Shown one piece after another: positions 41,647 to 50,427 of a DNA stretch of 64,000 nucleotides (the first letter of the stretch is position 1; each line of letters starts with the position of its first letter). A model generated the notes under the pieces. That model was not told the origin of the DNA and made no database searches. It was given only the letters and a program-made list of their open reading frames with translations. The translations under genes were made by a program, and so were the position numbers. This stretch comes from Massilia antarctica (lineage in GTDB: Bacteria; Pseudomonadota; Gammaproteobacteria; Burkholderiales; Burkholderiaceae_D), in contig NZ_CP065053.1 of assembly GCF_015689335.1 (NCBI RefSeq), positions 930,001 to 994,000 on the forward strand. The letters run 5' to 3'.

Positions 41647-42008
41647 ATGGAGTCGGGTAATCGTAAGGGACGTCCGAATTATCCCGCTGAGTTCAAACGA
41701 CAGCTCGCGGTAGCGGCCTGTGAACCTGGCATATCGGTATCGAAGCTGGCTCAGGAGCACGGCGTCAATGCGAACATGTTGTTCAAATGGCGTCGCGACC
41801 TGCGCGCCGGCCTTTCGCAGCATCTGCACCCGATTCGATGAAGCTATTGCCAGTTGTGGTGCAACGCACGCCCGTACAGGCAGTACGTCCAGGCGCTATC
41901 TCGTCGGCGCGCGTGATCGAGGTCGTCATCGCTGATGCCATCGTGCGCGTCGGCACCGGCACCGATGCCGCATTGCTTCGCATGATTGTGCAAAGCCTGC
42001 GCGCATGA
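41647..42008 (+). pseudogene. IS66 tnpA, frameshifted (remnant B)
   Basis: The first part encodes GRPNYPAEFKRQLAVAACEPGISVSKLAQEHGVNANMLFKWRRDLR, the TnpA helix-turn-helix. Near 41820 the frame changes; the other frame then gives the TnpA C-terminus (ISSARVIEVVIADAIVRVGTGTDAALLRMIVQSLRA). The gene thus carries a single indel. Confidence 0.85.
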
Positions 42009-42262
42009 TCGGCCTTCCCGCTTGTACCCGGATCTGGTTGGCCGCAGGCATCACCGACATGCGCTCTGGCATGAATGGGTTGGCTGCACGGGTGGAGACG
42101 GCGCTGACCGAAGACCCATACAGCGGCCATGTGTTCGTGTTTCGAGGGCGTCGCGGCGACATAATCAAAGTGCTGTGGTGGACCGGCGATGGCTTGTGCC
42201 TGCTGGCCAAACGCATTAAGCGGGGCCGGTTCGTGTGGCCCCAGGCGACGACGGCAGCGTGG
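42005..42262 (+). pseudogene. IS66 tnpB, 3'-truncated (remnant B)
   Basis: Starts with a four-base overlap to tnpA and encodes the well-conserved TnpB core (RIWLAAGITDMRSGMNGLAA, GHVFVFRGRRGDIIKVLWW, GLCLLAKR..RGRFVWP). After about 86 residues it runs into antisense pilin sequence at 42263, so its end and the whole tnpC of this copy are missing. The junction marks a deletion or recombination. Confidence 0.9.
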
Positions 42263-42322
42263 CAGCTCGATGAGGGTAAAGCCGCGTTGCGGCAGATGGT
42301 GGACCAACTTGGTTGATTTCAT
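42263..42322 (-). pseudogene. Decapitated pilin P1' (first 20 codons only)
   Basis: ATG 42322 and the codons for [20 protein letters not shown] are 19 of 20 identical to P1. At 42263 the reading passes into IS66 tnpB antisense. The ribosome site and 28 bases of upstream sequence are kept. It shows that the duplicated block once had a P1 equivalent. Confidence 0.92.
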
Positions 42323-42621
42323 GTTGCTGCTCCAATGAGGTTGCATGCATTGAGATACGGCGCGGCCGGCGCCATGGGCGACCGGGAGCACCGGCAGTGA
42401 AACAAAGGATTGCGTTTGAGCGAGAACTTGCTCAGGGAAAGCGACCGGCCGAAAACAGATCTCGACAGGCGTATTGGTTCGACCCGCGCCAGGCGCAGGG
42501 AGTTCAGCTTTGGATGAGAGACCTTGATGTAGCTTGTGCTGGGGCGCCGAACGAGGAACTTATGTGGCGCGGCCCGGCATGAGGGATGACTTACATGGTT
42601 TGAGGGCGCCAGCTCGTCACA

Positions 42622-43068
42622 TTACGGAGGGCAAGAAGCGCTCGTGTGCTTGGGGTCGACACCGGCGGCAGTACAGGTCCAGGCGCCAGTGGTGGCACGC
42701 GACCAGCTGATTTTTTTGCCGCTGACACTGGCAGGGCCGCCCTTGATCAGGCAGCTTACGCTGGTTGCCCCGGCGACGGCGGCCGTGGTGCTGAGCGTGC
42801 AGTTGATCGACTCAGCCTGAAGTTTGGTGGCGAGCATGGTTGCCCCGGCGTCCAGGTCGGGCGTGTTGAGGACTTCGGTATCGATACCGGTACGCGCTCC
42901 CGCTGATTCCTCGATCGCCGCGGACACTTTGGACTTGGCCACGTAGTCCTGGTAGAGGGGCATGGCAACCGCCGCCAAGATGCCGATGATGGCAACGACA
43001 ATCATTAGCTCAATCAGCGTAAAACCTGCGAGTTGACGAGCTGCGATAGGACGATCGAATGGCATCAT
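42622..43068 (-). CDS. Type IV pilin-like protein P4 (twin of P2)
   Basis: 148 aa. Differs from P2 at only about five positions: two in the N-terminal helix (LM...IG I in place of LL...IGV) and three near the C-terminal loop ([13 protein letters not shown] in place of [13 protein letters not shown]). All Cys and the cleavage site are kept. No sigma-54 site of its own. The changes cluster at the helix and the loop, the latter being the surface part of type IV pilins. Confidence 0.92.
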   Translation of the reverse strand: MMPFDRPIAARQLAGFTLIELMIVVAIIGILAAVAMPLYQDYVAKSKVSAAIEESAGARTGIDTEVLNTPDLDAGATMLATKLQAESINCTLSTTAAVAGATSVSCLIKGGPASVSGKKISWSRATTGAWTCTAAGVDPKHTSASCPP

Positions 43069-43299
43069 GGTGCAATTGGTTGCAGTTGAGAGACGGGAAC
43101 TATCGCTGACAGGATAGCAACGTTACTAATTTTGGGAACGAATGAATGAACGGGAAGTATCGAGGCACCACGCAGCGTGTCGCACCTAGCTTGAAGCACG
43201 ATAGCTCGTTGTGATTCTGGAAGACGGTGCGACTGGGCTGCTGCGATCGGCGTCACTGCCGAAAAGCCGAAGCGGTTGACGAAGCGTTATTGAAACTCA

Positions 43300-43330
43300 A
43301 CATGCCCCCTAAGACCGCTTGGGGGCATGT
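43300..43330 (-). terminator. Hairpin after pilin P5
   Basis: Same ACATGCCCCC / GGGGGCATGT stem as after P3; one loop base differs (GCTTG in place of GCTCG). Confidence 0.7.
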
Positions 43331-43354
43331 CATACTAATCAGTACTAGACTAGA

Positions 43355-43789
43355 TTATTTGCATTCTTTTGGTACGAACTTGTCTTTAGGAGCGACCAAG
43401 GTCGAGGTGCACGCCCAAACGCCGGCAGCAGTACGCGACCACTTAATGACTGCGCCCGTGACGTCTGCATTGCCTTGGAGCGTGCACTCGATGGAACCAG
43501 CGCCCGTCGTAGCAACGATTGCATCGATTTTGGAGCAGCGCTTGGTCGACAATTGGAGGCCGACGTCGGTAGCAAGAGCAACAGCGGTGCCTTCAGCCAT
43601 TTTGGTTTCTACTTGTACTTTACCTGGGGTGATTTCAGCCAAGCCAGCAGCAACTTGCGATTTAGCAACATAGTCCTGATATGCAGGCAATGCCACAGCA
43701 GCCAAGATACCGATAATTGCAACGACGATCATCAGTTCGATCAAGGTAAAACCGGCTTGTGCTTTTTTCATCATTTTCATCGATTTCAT
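43355..43789 (-). CDS. pilA: Type IV major-pilin-like protein P5 (identical to P3)
   Basis: 144 aa, with the same amino-acid sequence as P3 throughout, although a few silent base changes exist (for example near 43545 and 43640). Leader, class III cleavage site, helix and both Cys pairs are as in P3. It has its own perfect sigma-54 promoter, so two loci can supply the same subunit. Confidence 0.93.
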   Translation of the reverse strand: MKSMKMMKKAQAGFTLIELMIVVAIIGILAAVALPAYQDYVAKSQVAAGLAEITPGKVQVETKMAEGTAVALATDVGLQLSTKRCSKIDAIVATTGAGSIECTLQGNADVTGAVIKWSRTAAGVWACTSTLVAPKDKFVPKECK

Positions 43790-43845
43790 TTTTACTACTC
43801 CTAGTGGGGGATTTTTCGGAACTACTGAACGGTACTTAGGTATTA

Positions 43846-43860
43846 GCAAATGCCGTGCCA
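43846..43860 (-). promoter_or_regulatory. Sigma-54 promoter of pilin P5
   Basis: TGGCAC-GGCAT-TTGC on the minus strand, identical to the P3 promoter and at the same distance from the start codon. Confidence 0.92.
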
Positions 43861-43962
43861 GCGGAATTGAGCTCAATTTTGGCGTTAAACAGGCAAGTTG
43901 GGGGGAGGTTCGCGGTTCGGCTGGCAGGGTTGACGAATATTGTCATCTCCGCGTGCCGCGTT

Positions 43963-43975
43963 TTGTCATTGACAA
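43963..43975. promoter_or_regulatory. Candidate upstream activator site, second copy
   Basis: The palindrome TTGTCATTGACAA, 103 bases upstream of the -24 element of P5, stands unchanged in diverged surroundings. Confidence 0.5.
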
Positions 43976-44079
43976 CTTTTTGTATTGCCGCAAACGTAAT
44001 GCGTAGGGCCGCTCCGCCGCGTTTCGCCTGTCAAAAGTGGCGCGGCAAGCGATACGGATCCGATGGCGTGCGGCTGAAC

Positions 44080-45625
44080 GTGAGATTCGGCTCAGCGCCG
44101 TCTTGAGTCGGGCGTCGAGTTATTTGATGATAGCGTTCGCTGGGAAGCGGCGTGTGGTCAGGCAGATGCCCGCTGTCTGGCGCAATGCCGGGGCAGGGAC
44201 TCGTCGACACGGTTGACGGGGTGGTCGGCGATGTGGGCTAGCACATGGCGCAACCAGGCTTCCAGGTCAATCCCGTTTAGTTTGGCCGTCCCGATCATTG
44301 AGTACATAGCGGCCGCTCGCTCGCCGCCGCTGCCGGCTCCGGCGAACAGGTAGTTGCGCCGACCGACGGCGACACCGCGCAAGGCGCGTTCGGCAGCCGA
44401 GTTGTCGATCTCGATCACGCCGTCATCGCAGTAGCGCACCAGAGCCGGCCAGAGATTGAGTGCGTATTGAATAGCCGCCGAGGTATCGGACTTGCGCGAG
44501 AGTTTTTCCAGCGAGGCGCGCAGCCAGCGCTCGAGCGCGTCGATAAGCGGCCTGGACTTGGCCGGCCGGGCCAGTTGCCGTTCATGCGGCGGCTTGCCGC
44601 GGATATTGGCTTCGATCGAGTACGGTTCGCCAATCCGGCGCAAGGCCTCGTCCGTCAATGGTGATGGTCGTGCCACATGCAAGTCGTAGAATTTGCGACG
44701 TGCGTGAGCCCAGCAGGCGGCCTCCTGAATCGTGCCGTCCGCATAGAGTGTATTAAAGCCGGCATAGGCGTCTGCCTGCAGCACCCCGCTGAAGTCGGCC
44801 AGGTGCGTTTGCGGATGGATGCCTTTGCGGTCCGGCGTGTAGGTAAGCCAGACAGCGGCCGGCGTCGTGTCCCCGTTGGCCCGGTCATCGCGCACGTAGG
44901 TCCACAGATGCGCGGTTTTGATTTTTCTATTACCCGGCGCCAGGATAGGAATCGGCGTGTCGTCGGCATGCAGCTTGGCCGCTGCAAGGACAAGGCGGCG
45001 GATCGCCTCGACCAATGGACGCAAGCCGCACCAACCAAGCTCGCCAGCAATGCGCGATCAAGCTCGACGCCGTCACGCGCGTAGATGACCGACTGCCGGT
45101 AGAGCGGCAAGTGGTCGGCGAATTTCGCCACCAGGATATGGGCCAGCAGACCGGGGGCAGCGATACCGCGCTCGATCGGCCGGCTCGGCGGACACCGGCC
45201 GACACATATTCCAGCTGTTCAGCCGCGTCTCCGCCCAAGTGGCGCAGGCCGCCACCGCAGGCAGGACGCGCAGCCGCATCCGGCAGGTAGACTTTCTCAT
45301 CGCGCGGCAGATGGTCCGGCAGGGGTTTGCGTACCGTCCACTTGCGCGCGGCGCGGCCCGGCGCCGGCATTTCCCTGGCAGCCTCGCCGTCATCGGCTGA
45401 CAGATCTGCCAGTTGCAGCTCGAGCTATTCGATCTGGTGGTCGAGTTTCTCGGACTTGCGGCGGAACTGCATGCGCCGCAGCTTGGCGGTGGTGAGCTTG
45501 AGATGTACGATCTCGGCAGCGCGCGTGGTGAGTTGCGCTTCCAGCCCCACGATCCAGTCCCCGCGCGCGCGCAGCAATGCCTTCAAGGCTTCGATGTAGT
45601 TGGGCGGGTCGGCGGGAGTAAGCAT
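44080..45625 (-). mobile_element. IS66 remnant C (tnpC pseudogene)
   Basis: tnpC starts at 45625 (TPADPPNYIEALKALLRARGDWIVGLEAQL), passes through several frame changes between about 45430 and 45020, then runs open for 288 codons to 44158 with the IS66 catalytic blocks [33 protein letters not shown] and [14 protein letters not shown]. tnpA and tnpB are missing. Its right end (GTGAGATTCGGCTCAGCGCC) lies at the same place relative to the pilin block as the end of remnant A. Confidence 0.88.
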
Positions 45626-45638
45626 GTGGCAGGTTTAC

Positions 45639-47046
45639 GGTAAACGTCGGCCCGTCGCCGTCTTGAGCCAGTTGTTGAATTAGCTGATGATTGCGCCAGA
45701 CCGCTGGGAAGCGGCGTGTTGTTAGGCAAGTGCCAGCTGCCCGGTTGAATTCCAGGGCAGGAACTCGTCAACACGGTTGATGGGATGATCTGCGATGTGG
45801 GCTAGCACATGGCGCAACCAGGCTTCCGCGTCGACACGGTTCAGCTTGGCCGTCCCGACCAGAGAGTAAATGGCGGCAGCGCGTTCGCCGCCCGTGCCGG
45901 CGCCGGCAAACAGATAGTTACGGCGACCGATGGCGACGCCATGCAGAGCGCGTTCTGCGGCAGAGTTGTTGATCTCAATCCGGCCGTCATCGCAGTAGCG
46001 TGCCAGCGCTGGCCACAGACTGAGCGCGTACATGATCGCCGCCGGCGTATCGGACTTACGTAAGAGCTTCTCAAGCATGCCACGCAGCCAGCGCTCCAGG
46101 TCCTCGATCAGCGGCCTGACCTCGGCTTGTCGTGTTTGCTGTCGCTCATTCGGTGGCTTGCCCCGGATCTTCGCTTCGATTGCGTACAGTTCACCGATGC
46201 GGTGCAGGGCTTCGGTCGTCAGTGCGGACAGTCTAGCTTCATGCAAGTCGTAGAATTTGCGGCGCGCGTGGGCCCAGCAGGCGGCCTCCTGGATCGCGCC
46301 GTCCTCGTAAAGCGAGTTGAAGCCTGCATAAGCATCGGCTTGGAGTACGCCCTTGTAATTGGCAAGGTGGGTCTGCGGATGGATGTCCTTGCGGTCAGAT
46401 GTATAGGCAAACCACACAGCCGGTAGCGCGGTGTCGCCGCCCGGTCTGTCATCGCGCACGTAGGTTCACAGACGCGCCGTCTTCGTCTTCCCATTGCCGG
46501 GTGCCAGCACCGGAATCGGCGTGTCGTCCGCGTGCAGCTTGGCACTGGCCAGCACATGACGCCGGATCGCGTCGACCAAGAGGCGCAGTAGCGTGCTGGC
46601 AGCACCGACCCAGCTGGCAAGCAGGGCGCGATCCAGATCGACACCGTCACGTGCGTAAATGACGGCCTGCCGGCACAGAGCGGCAGATGATCGGCGAACT
46701 TCGCCACCAGCACGTGCGCCAGCAAACCTGGTCCGGCGATGCCCCGCTCGATGGGCCGGCTCGGCGCCGGCGCTTGTACGATGGCGTCGCATCAGCTACA
46801 TGCCAGCTTCGGACGCACATGGCGGATCACGCGGAAGCTGGCGGGCACATATTCCAGTTGTTCAGCCACGTCTTCGCTCAGGTGCCGCAACTCGCCACCA
46901 CAGCTCGGACATGCATCAGCGCCGGGCGGATAGACCTTTTCGGCGCGCGGCAGGTGATCGGGCAGCGGCCTGCGCACCGACTTCTCGCGCGGTGCCCGAT
47001 CAGCCTCGGGCACTTCCCCGCTCCGCTTCGGCCTCGTCTGCCTCAA
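45639..47046 (-). mobile_element. IS66 remnant D (tnpC pseudogene)
   Basis: An end sequence GTAAACGTCGGCCCG lies directly before the tnpC start of remnant C, so this copy joined that one. Its tnpC has the zinc-ribbon part (ACPSCGGELRHL) at 46792-47046, a central part at 46466-46792 and a C-terminal part down to 45722. A TGG codon present in remnant C (HLWTYVRDD) is TGA here near 46464-46468, and there is at least one frameshift near 46790. No tnpA or tnpB. Confidence 0.88.
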
Positions 47047-47152
47047 GGTCTGACAGGCCGCGCGGCCACGCGGGCACTGGTGAATAAATCAGTGCTTCCC
47101 TTAGAGGTGCCGTTTGGCGCGCCAAGGTGATCAACATAACGCTAGAAGTAAA

Positions 47153-47182
47153 ATGCCCCCTAGCAACAATGCTTGGGGGCAT
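47153..47182 (-). terminator. Hairpin after pilin P6
   Basis: ATGCCCCC and GGGGGCAT pair around a 14-base loop, 27 bases past the P6 stop. Related to, but not identical with, the hairpins after P3 and P5. Confidence 0.65.
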
Positions 47183-47208
47183 GTCATGCCAATCAGCATC
47201 AAACTAGA

Positions 47209-47643
47209 TCATTTGCATTCTTTTGGTACGAATTTGTCTTTCGGAGCGACCAGGCTCGAGCTACATGTCCAGACGCCGGTAGCAAGACGCTCCCACTTAA
47301 TGGTTGCGCCCGTGACGTCTGCATTGCCTTGGATCGTGCACTCGATGCTACCTGCGCCGGTCGTAGCAACGATTGCGTCGATCTTGGTGCAACGCTTGGT
47401 CGACAATTGGAGGCCGACGTCGGTAGCAAGAGCAACAGCGGTGCCTTCAGCCATTTTGGTTTCTACTTGCACTTTACCCGGAGTAATTTCAGCCAGGGCA
47501 GCAGCAACTTGCGATTTCGCAACATAATCTTGGTATGCCGGCAGTGCCACCGCAGCCAAGATACCGATAATTGCAACGACGATCATCAGTTCGATCAGGG
47601 TAAAACCAGCTTGCGCTTTTTTCATCATTGGCATCGATTTCAT
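47209..47643 (-). CDS. pilA: Type IV major-pilin-like protein P6
   Basis: 144 aa from ATG 47643. Same leader type ([13 protein letters not shown]), same helix, and about nine in ten residues equal to P3/P5. Changes lie mainly in the C-terminal part ([29 protein letters not shown] in place of CTLQ...[18 protein letters not shown]). Both Cys pairs are kept. It has its own sigma-54 site. Its flanks differ from those of P3 and P5, so it is an older relative outside the tandem copies. Confidence 0.93.
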   Translation of the reverse strand: MKSMPMMKKAQAGFTLIELMIVVAIIGILAAVALPAYQDYVAKSQVAAALAEITPGKVQVETKMAEGTAVALATDVGLQLSTKRCTKIDAIVATTGAGSIECTIQGNADVTGATIKWERLATGVWTCSSSLVAPKDKFVPKECK

Positions 47644-47701
47644 TTTAACTACTCCTAGTAGTGAATGTACCTGGCACTCGGGAACCCGCATATCAGTAAA
47701 C

Positions 47702-47716
47702 GCAAATGCCGTGCCA
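47702..47716 (-). promoter_or_regulatory. Sigma-54 promoter of pilin P6
   Basis: TGGCAC-GGCAT-TTGC on the minus strand, 59 bases before the P6 ATG. Perfect -24/-12 elements and spacing. Confidence 0.92.
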
Positions 47717-48132
47717 GCAGACTTGGCCGTTTTTTAACGATCCCATGCAAGCACAGAAAAGAGCATATGACGCTATGAGATGCAGTACTAGCGAAATTTG
47801 TCGCCAACGCGGTCGTTTTTCTTGAAAGTGCAGAAATATGAATAATTTGTAGCAGTGGCAGGCAAAATTATCGCCAAACGAGGGAAATGTAGGGTTAACA
47901 ATTTTCGCTTCGCCCGCCATGATAATTGATCGCCATAGTCTGATTTACCGGGAACACCGCGAGGACAAGGCGCTTGCGAGAGGTGACGTAAGTGATTGCG
48001 TGATTTCGTTATGTGGGCACGGGGTCAATTCGGCTCTGCAGGGAGGTGCGCAGCAATACGGGCATAGTACGTTCAGTGTGCCGCCGCGCGCAGCGGCAGA
48101 GCTGGCAGAAATTTGGCGGCAAGCGTAATGGC
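47717..48132. other. Gap between pilins P6 and P7
   Basis: About 415 bases of comparatively AT-rich sequence that should contain the activator region of P6. I see no convincing gene; a 69-codon frame on the plus strand has no ribosome site or recognisable content. Confidence 0.5.
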
Positions 48133-48162
48133 AAAAAAAAAGCCCTTGCATTCAAGGGCTTG
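48133..48162 (-). terminator. Rho-independent terminator after pilin P7
   Basis: On the minus strand AAGCCCTTG and CAAGGGCTT form a stem with a four-base loop followed by nine T. It is 18 bases past the P7 stop and is the strongest terminator of the pilin region. Confidence 0.92.
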
Positions 48163-48179
48163 TCCAAGCACACACTACT

Positions 48180-48623
48180 TCAACTGCAGTCCTTTGGCTT
48201 CACATTAGTGGGGACGGTAGAGGTGCACGACCAGCTGGCCGGTACGCCAGCCGTGTCGGCAGTGCGTACCCACGCGATCACCAAGCCATTCACGCTTGAA
48301 TTTCCCTTCAAGGTACATTCCAGCTTTGCCACACCCGAAAGAACTACCGACACCGTCACATCACAGCGTTTCGTGCTATCCCTCAGACCAAGATCGTCGG
48401 GAAGAGTAATAGCGGCATCCATCCCTTCGGCGATTTTCCCTTCGACGACGACCTTGCCTGCAGCCATTTCCGCCAAACCGGCAGTCACTTGCGAACGTGA
48501 CACGTAAATCTGGTAAGCCGGCAAGGCCACGCTGGCCAGAATGCCGATAATGGCGACGACAATCATGAGTTCAATGAGCGTAAAACCACGCTGTTTACCC
48601 TTGGGTGTCAGAATCTTGTTCAT
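48180..48623 (-). CDS. Type IV pilin-like protein P7
   Basis: 147 aa from ATG 48623. Leader [13 protein letters not shown], then [33 protein letters not shown]. It keeps the P3 plan ([44 protein letters not shown]) but differs at many positions, including a longer loop before SWSCTSTVP...PKDCS. It has its own sigma-54 promoter and a strong terminator, making it a self-contained transcription unit. Confidence 0.92.
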   Translation of the reverse strand: MNKILTPKGKQRGFTLIELMIVVAIIGILASVALPAYQIYVSRSQVTAGLAEMAAGKVVVEGKIAEGMDAAITLPDDLGLRDSTKRCDVTVSVVLSGVAKLECTLKGNSSVNGLVIAWVRTADTAGVPASWSCTSTVPTNVKPKDCS

Positions 48624-48676
48624 TGTATTCCTTCGGGCAGTCAAAATTGCCATTGATTAATTATTCCAGAGCTATT

Positions 48677-48691
48677 GCAATTGCCGTGCCA
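48677..48691 (-). promoter_or_regulatory. Sigma-54 promoter of pilin P7
   Basis: TGGCAC-GGCAA-TTGCA on the minus strand, the full consensus including the final A. It is 54 bases before the P7 ATG. Confidence 0.92.
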
Positions 48692-48838
48692 GTTCATCCT
48701 AACGTATTGTCGGCCGTTATCAGCACAACTTGATGGGGAGGTGCGCCACTTTTTGCTGTTGCTTGGCCGAAATTCGTCACAAGTTGGACAAATTTTGCCA
48801 CTTGGAAATTTTAGCGAGGCGGGCAATGATCGTCGCAT

Positions 48839-49432
48839 CTACTCCGGAGTCAGGCAAAACACCATATCGGCACCGCCCATTTCAATGGCGTCGCCATGCG
48901 CAAGCCGGCGTGGCGTCTTCCCGGGCGCAACCCCGTTCACCAGGGGAGCCAGGTCGCCATCGACATGCGCAAGGTAATAGGCCCCATGCTGACGCGTAAT
49001 GGCCACCACTTGCACACCGGGTTTGCCCAAGGTCGACAGCGGCTTGGTCAGGAGCAGGCGCTTGCCGGCATTGGGACCCGTCTTGACGTCGATCGCGCCC
49101 ACCATCGGGACGGGATCGGGTTCCGCTTCCGCTGCGGCACGCCGCGGGCCGCCGATGTATTCGAGCTGGAAGCGCGCCACCACGATGGTGTCGTGATCCT
49201 CCAGCATGTGCTTGGCCACCCGCTTGCCGTTCACATAGGTGCCATTGGTGCTGCCCAGGTCTTCGAGGAACACATCGTCCATGATGAAGGTAAACGCCGC
49301 GTGGGCGCCGCTCATGGCCGGGTGCGGCAAGACGATATCGCTATCGGGCCTGCGCCCGAGCGTCATCCGGTCCTTGTCGAGTTCGACCTCTCGTATCACC
49401 GCGTGGTCGCGCGATATGATAATTTTCGCCAC
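48839..49432 (-). CDS. FHA-domain protein with two FHA-like domains
   Basis: 197 aa from GTG 49432, which has GGAGGG five bases upstream; an ATG at 49498 is possible but lacks support. The first domain (about 15-90) has the phospho-Thr-binding elements MTLGRRPDSDIVLPHPAMSGAHA and LGSTNGTYVNGKRV. The second part (about 110-197: GPNAGKRLLLTKPLSTLGKPG..VVAITRQHGAYYLAHVDG) resembles a degenerate FHA domain lacking the Ser-x-x-His motif. Such proteins link Ser/Thr kinase signals to secretion or pili. It sits between the pilins and sucCD; neither link is proven. Confidence 0.85.
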   Translation of the reverse strand: MAKIIISRDHAVIREVELDKDRMTLGRRPDSDIVLPHPAMSGAHAAFTFIMDDVFLEDLGSTNGTYVNGKRVAKHMLEDHDTIVVARFQLEYIGGPRRAAAEAEPDPVPMVGAIDVKTGPNAGKRLLLTKPLSTLGKPGVQVVAITRQHGAYYLAHVDGDLAPLVNGVAPGKTPRRLAHGDAIEMGGADMVFCLTPE

Positions 49433-49466
49433 TCTTGCCCTCCGTGGGGGTGACCCGCCAACGAGA

Positions 49467-49488
49467 ACGGGGAGCCTGCGCTCCCCGT
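49467..49488 (-). terminator. Terminator hairpin after sucD
   Basis: ACGGGGAGC and GCTCCCCGT pair around CTGC, 33 bases beyond the sucD stop. No long T-run follows, so read-through into the FHA gene is possible. Confidence 0.75.
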
Positions 49489-49520
49489 CATTATTCACTA
49501 CCTTTGGCCTTGCTTACAAA

Positions 49521-50402
49521 TTACAGCATGGCTTTCAGCAAACGCGCCATTTCCGACGGGTTTTTGGTCGCTTTAATACCGCAAGCTTCCATGATGTCCA
49601 GCTTGGCTTGTGCCGTATCGGCGCCACCGGAAATCAAGGCGCCCGCATGGCCCATGCGCTTGCCCGGAGGCGCGGTCACGCCGGCGATGAAGCAGACCAC
49701 CGGCTTTTTCATGTTGTCCTTGATCCAGTAAGCCGCGTTGGCTTCATCCGGACCGCCGATTTCGCCGATCATGATGACCGCATCGGTATCCGGATCGTCG
49801 TTGAACATCTTCATGACGTCGATGTGCTTCAAGCCGTTGATCGGGTCGCCGCCAATGCCGACTGCCGACGACTGGCCCAGGCCCAGCGCGGTCAATTGAC
49901 CAACCGCTTCGTACGTCAGGGTGCCCGAACGCGAGACCACGCCGATGCGGCCCTTGCGGTGGATGTGACCCGGCATGATGCCGATCTTGATTTCGTCAGG
50001 GGTGATCAAGCCCGGGCAGTTCGGGCCCAGCAGCAGGGTCTTGGAGCCGGCCTTGGCCATGCGGTCCTTGAGCGCCATCATGTCGCGCACAGGAATGCCT
50101 TCGGTGATGCAGATTGCCAGGTCGAGTTCGGCTTCGACGGCTTCCCAGATCGCGGCGGCGGCGCCTGCCGGCGGCACGTAGATGACCGACACGTTGGCGC
50201 CGGTTTCTTTTTTCGCTTCCGCCACGTTAGCGAAAATAGGAATGCCTTCGAAATCTTCGCCGGCTTTCTTCGGGTTCACGCCGGCAACGAAGCATTCCTT
50301 GCCATTCGCGTAATCGCGGCACATGCGGGTGTGGAATTGACCGGTCTTGCCGGTAATCCCCTGGGTGACTACTTTTGTATCTTTATTGATCAGGATCGAC
50401 AT
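49521..50402 (-). CDS. sucD: Succinate-CoA ligase, alpha subunit
   Basis: 293 aa. MSILINKDTKVVTQGITGKTGQFHT and YANGKECFVAGVNPKKAG open the CoA-binding domain; GIGGDPINGL and GHAGALISGG follow, the latter with the His that is phosphorylated. With SucC it makes ATP (or GTP) from succinyl-CoA in the TCA cycle. It starts 25 bases after sucC. Confidence 0.96.
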   Translation of the reverse strand: MSILINKDTKVVTQGITGKTGQFHTRMCRDYANGKECFVAGVNPKKAGEDFEGIPIFANVAEAKKETGANVSVIYVPPAGAAAAIWEAVEAELDLAICITEGIPVRDMMALKDRMAKAGSKTLLLGPNCPGLITPDEIKIGIMPGHIHRKGRIGVVSRSGTLTYEAVGQLTALGLGQSSAVGIGGDPINGLKHIDVMKMFNDDPDTDAVIMIGEIGGPDEANAAYWIKDNMKKPVVCFIAGVTAPPGKRMGHAGALISGGADTAQAKLDIMEACGIKATKNPSEMARLLKAML

Positions 50403-50427
50403 GTTGTTTCCTTCGAATTAGGCCGGA

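Larger units (their letters stand above)
42348..43903. repeat. Pilin block, second copy (direct repeat of 39309-40864)
   Basis: Holds P4 and P5, twins of P2 and P3, plus the same non-coding gaps, terminator hairpin and sigma-54 site, each exactly 3039 bases further on. It joins the P1' fragment without the IS3 element, giving the pre-insertion state. Confidence 0.92.

Noticed and set aside
47919..48128. 69-codon plus-strand frame between P6 and P7
   Set aside because: No ribosome site or family pattern; it lies in the presumed regulatory region of P6.
37402..48623. CRISPR-like or phage-tail array suggested by repeated units
   Set aside because: Repeats are whole pilin genes and IS66 pieces, not short spaced repeats; no cas or phage genes.
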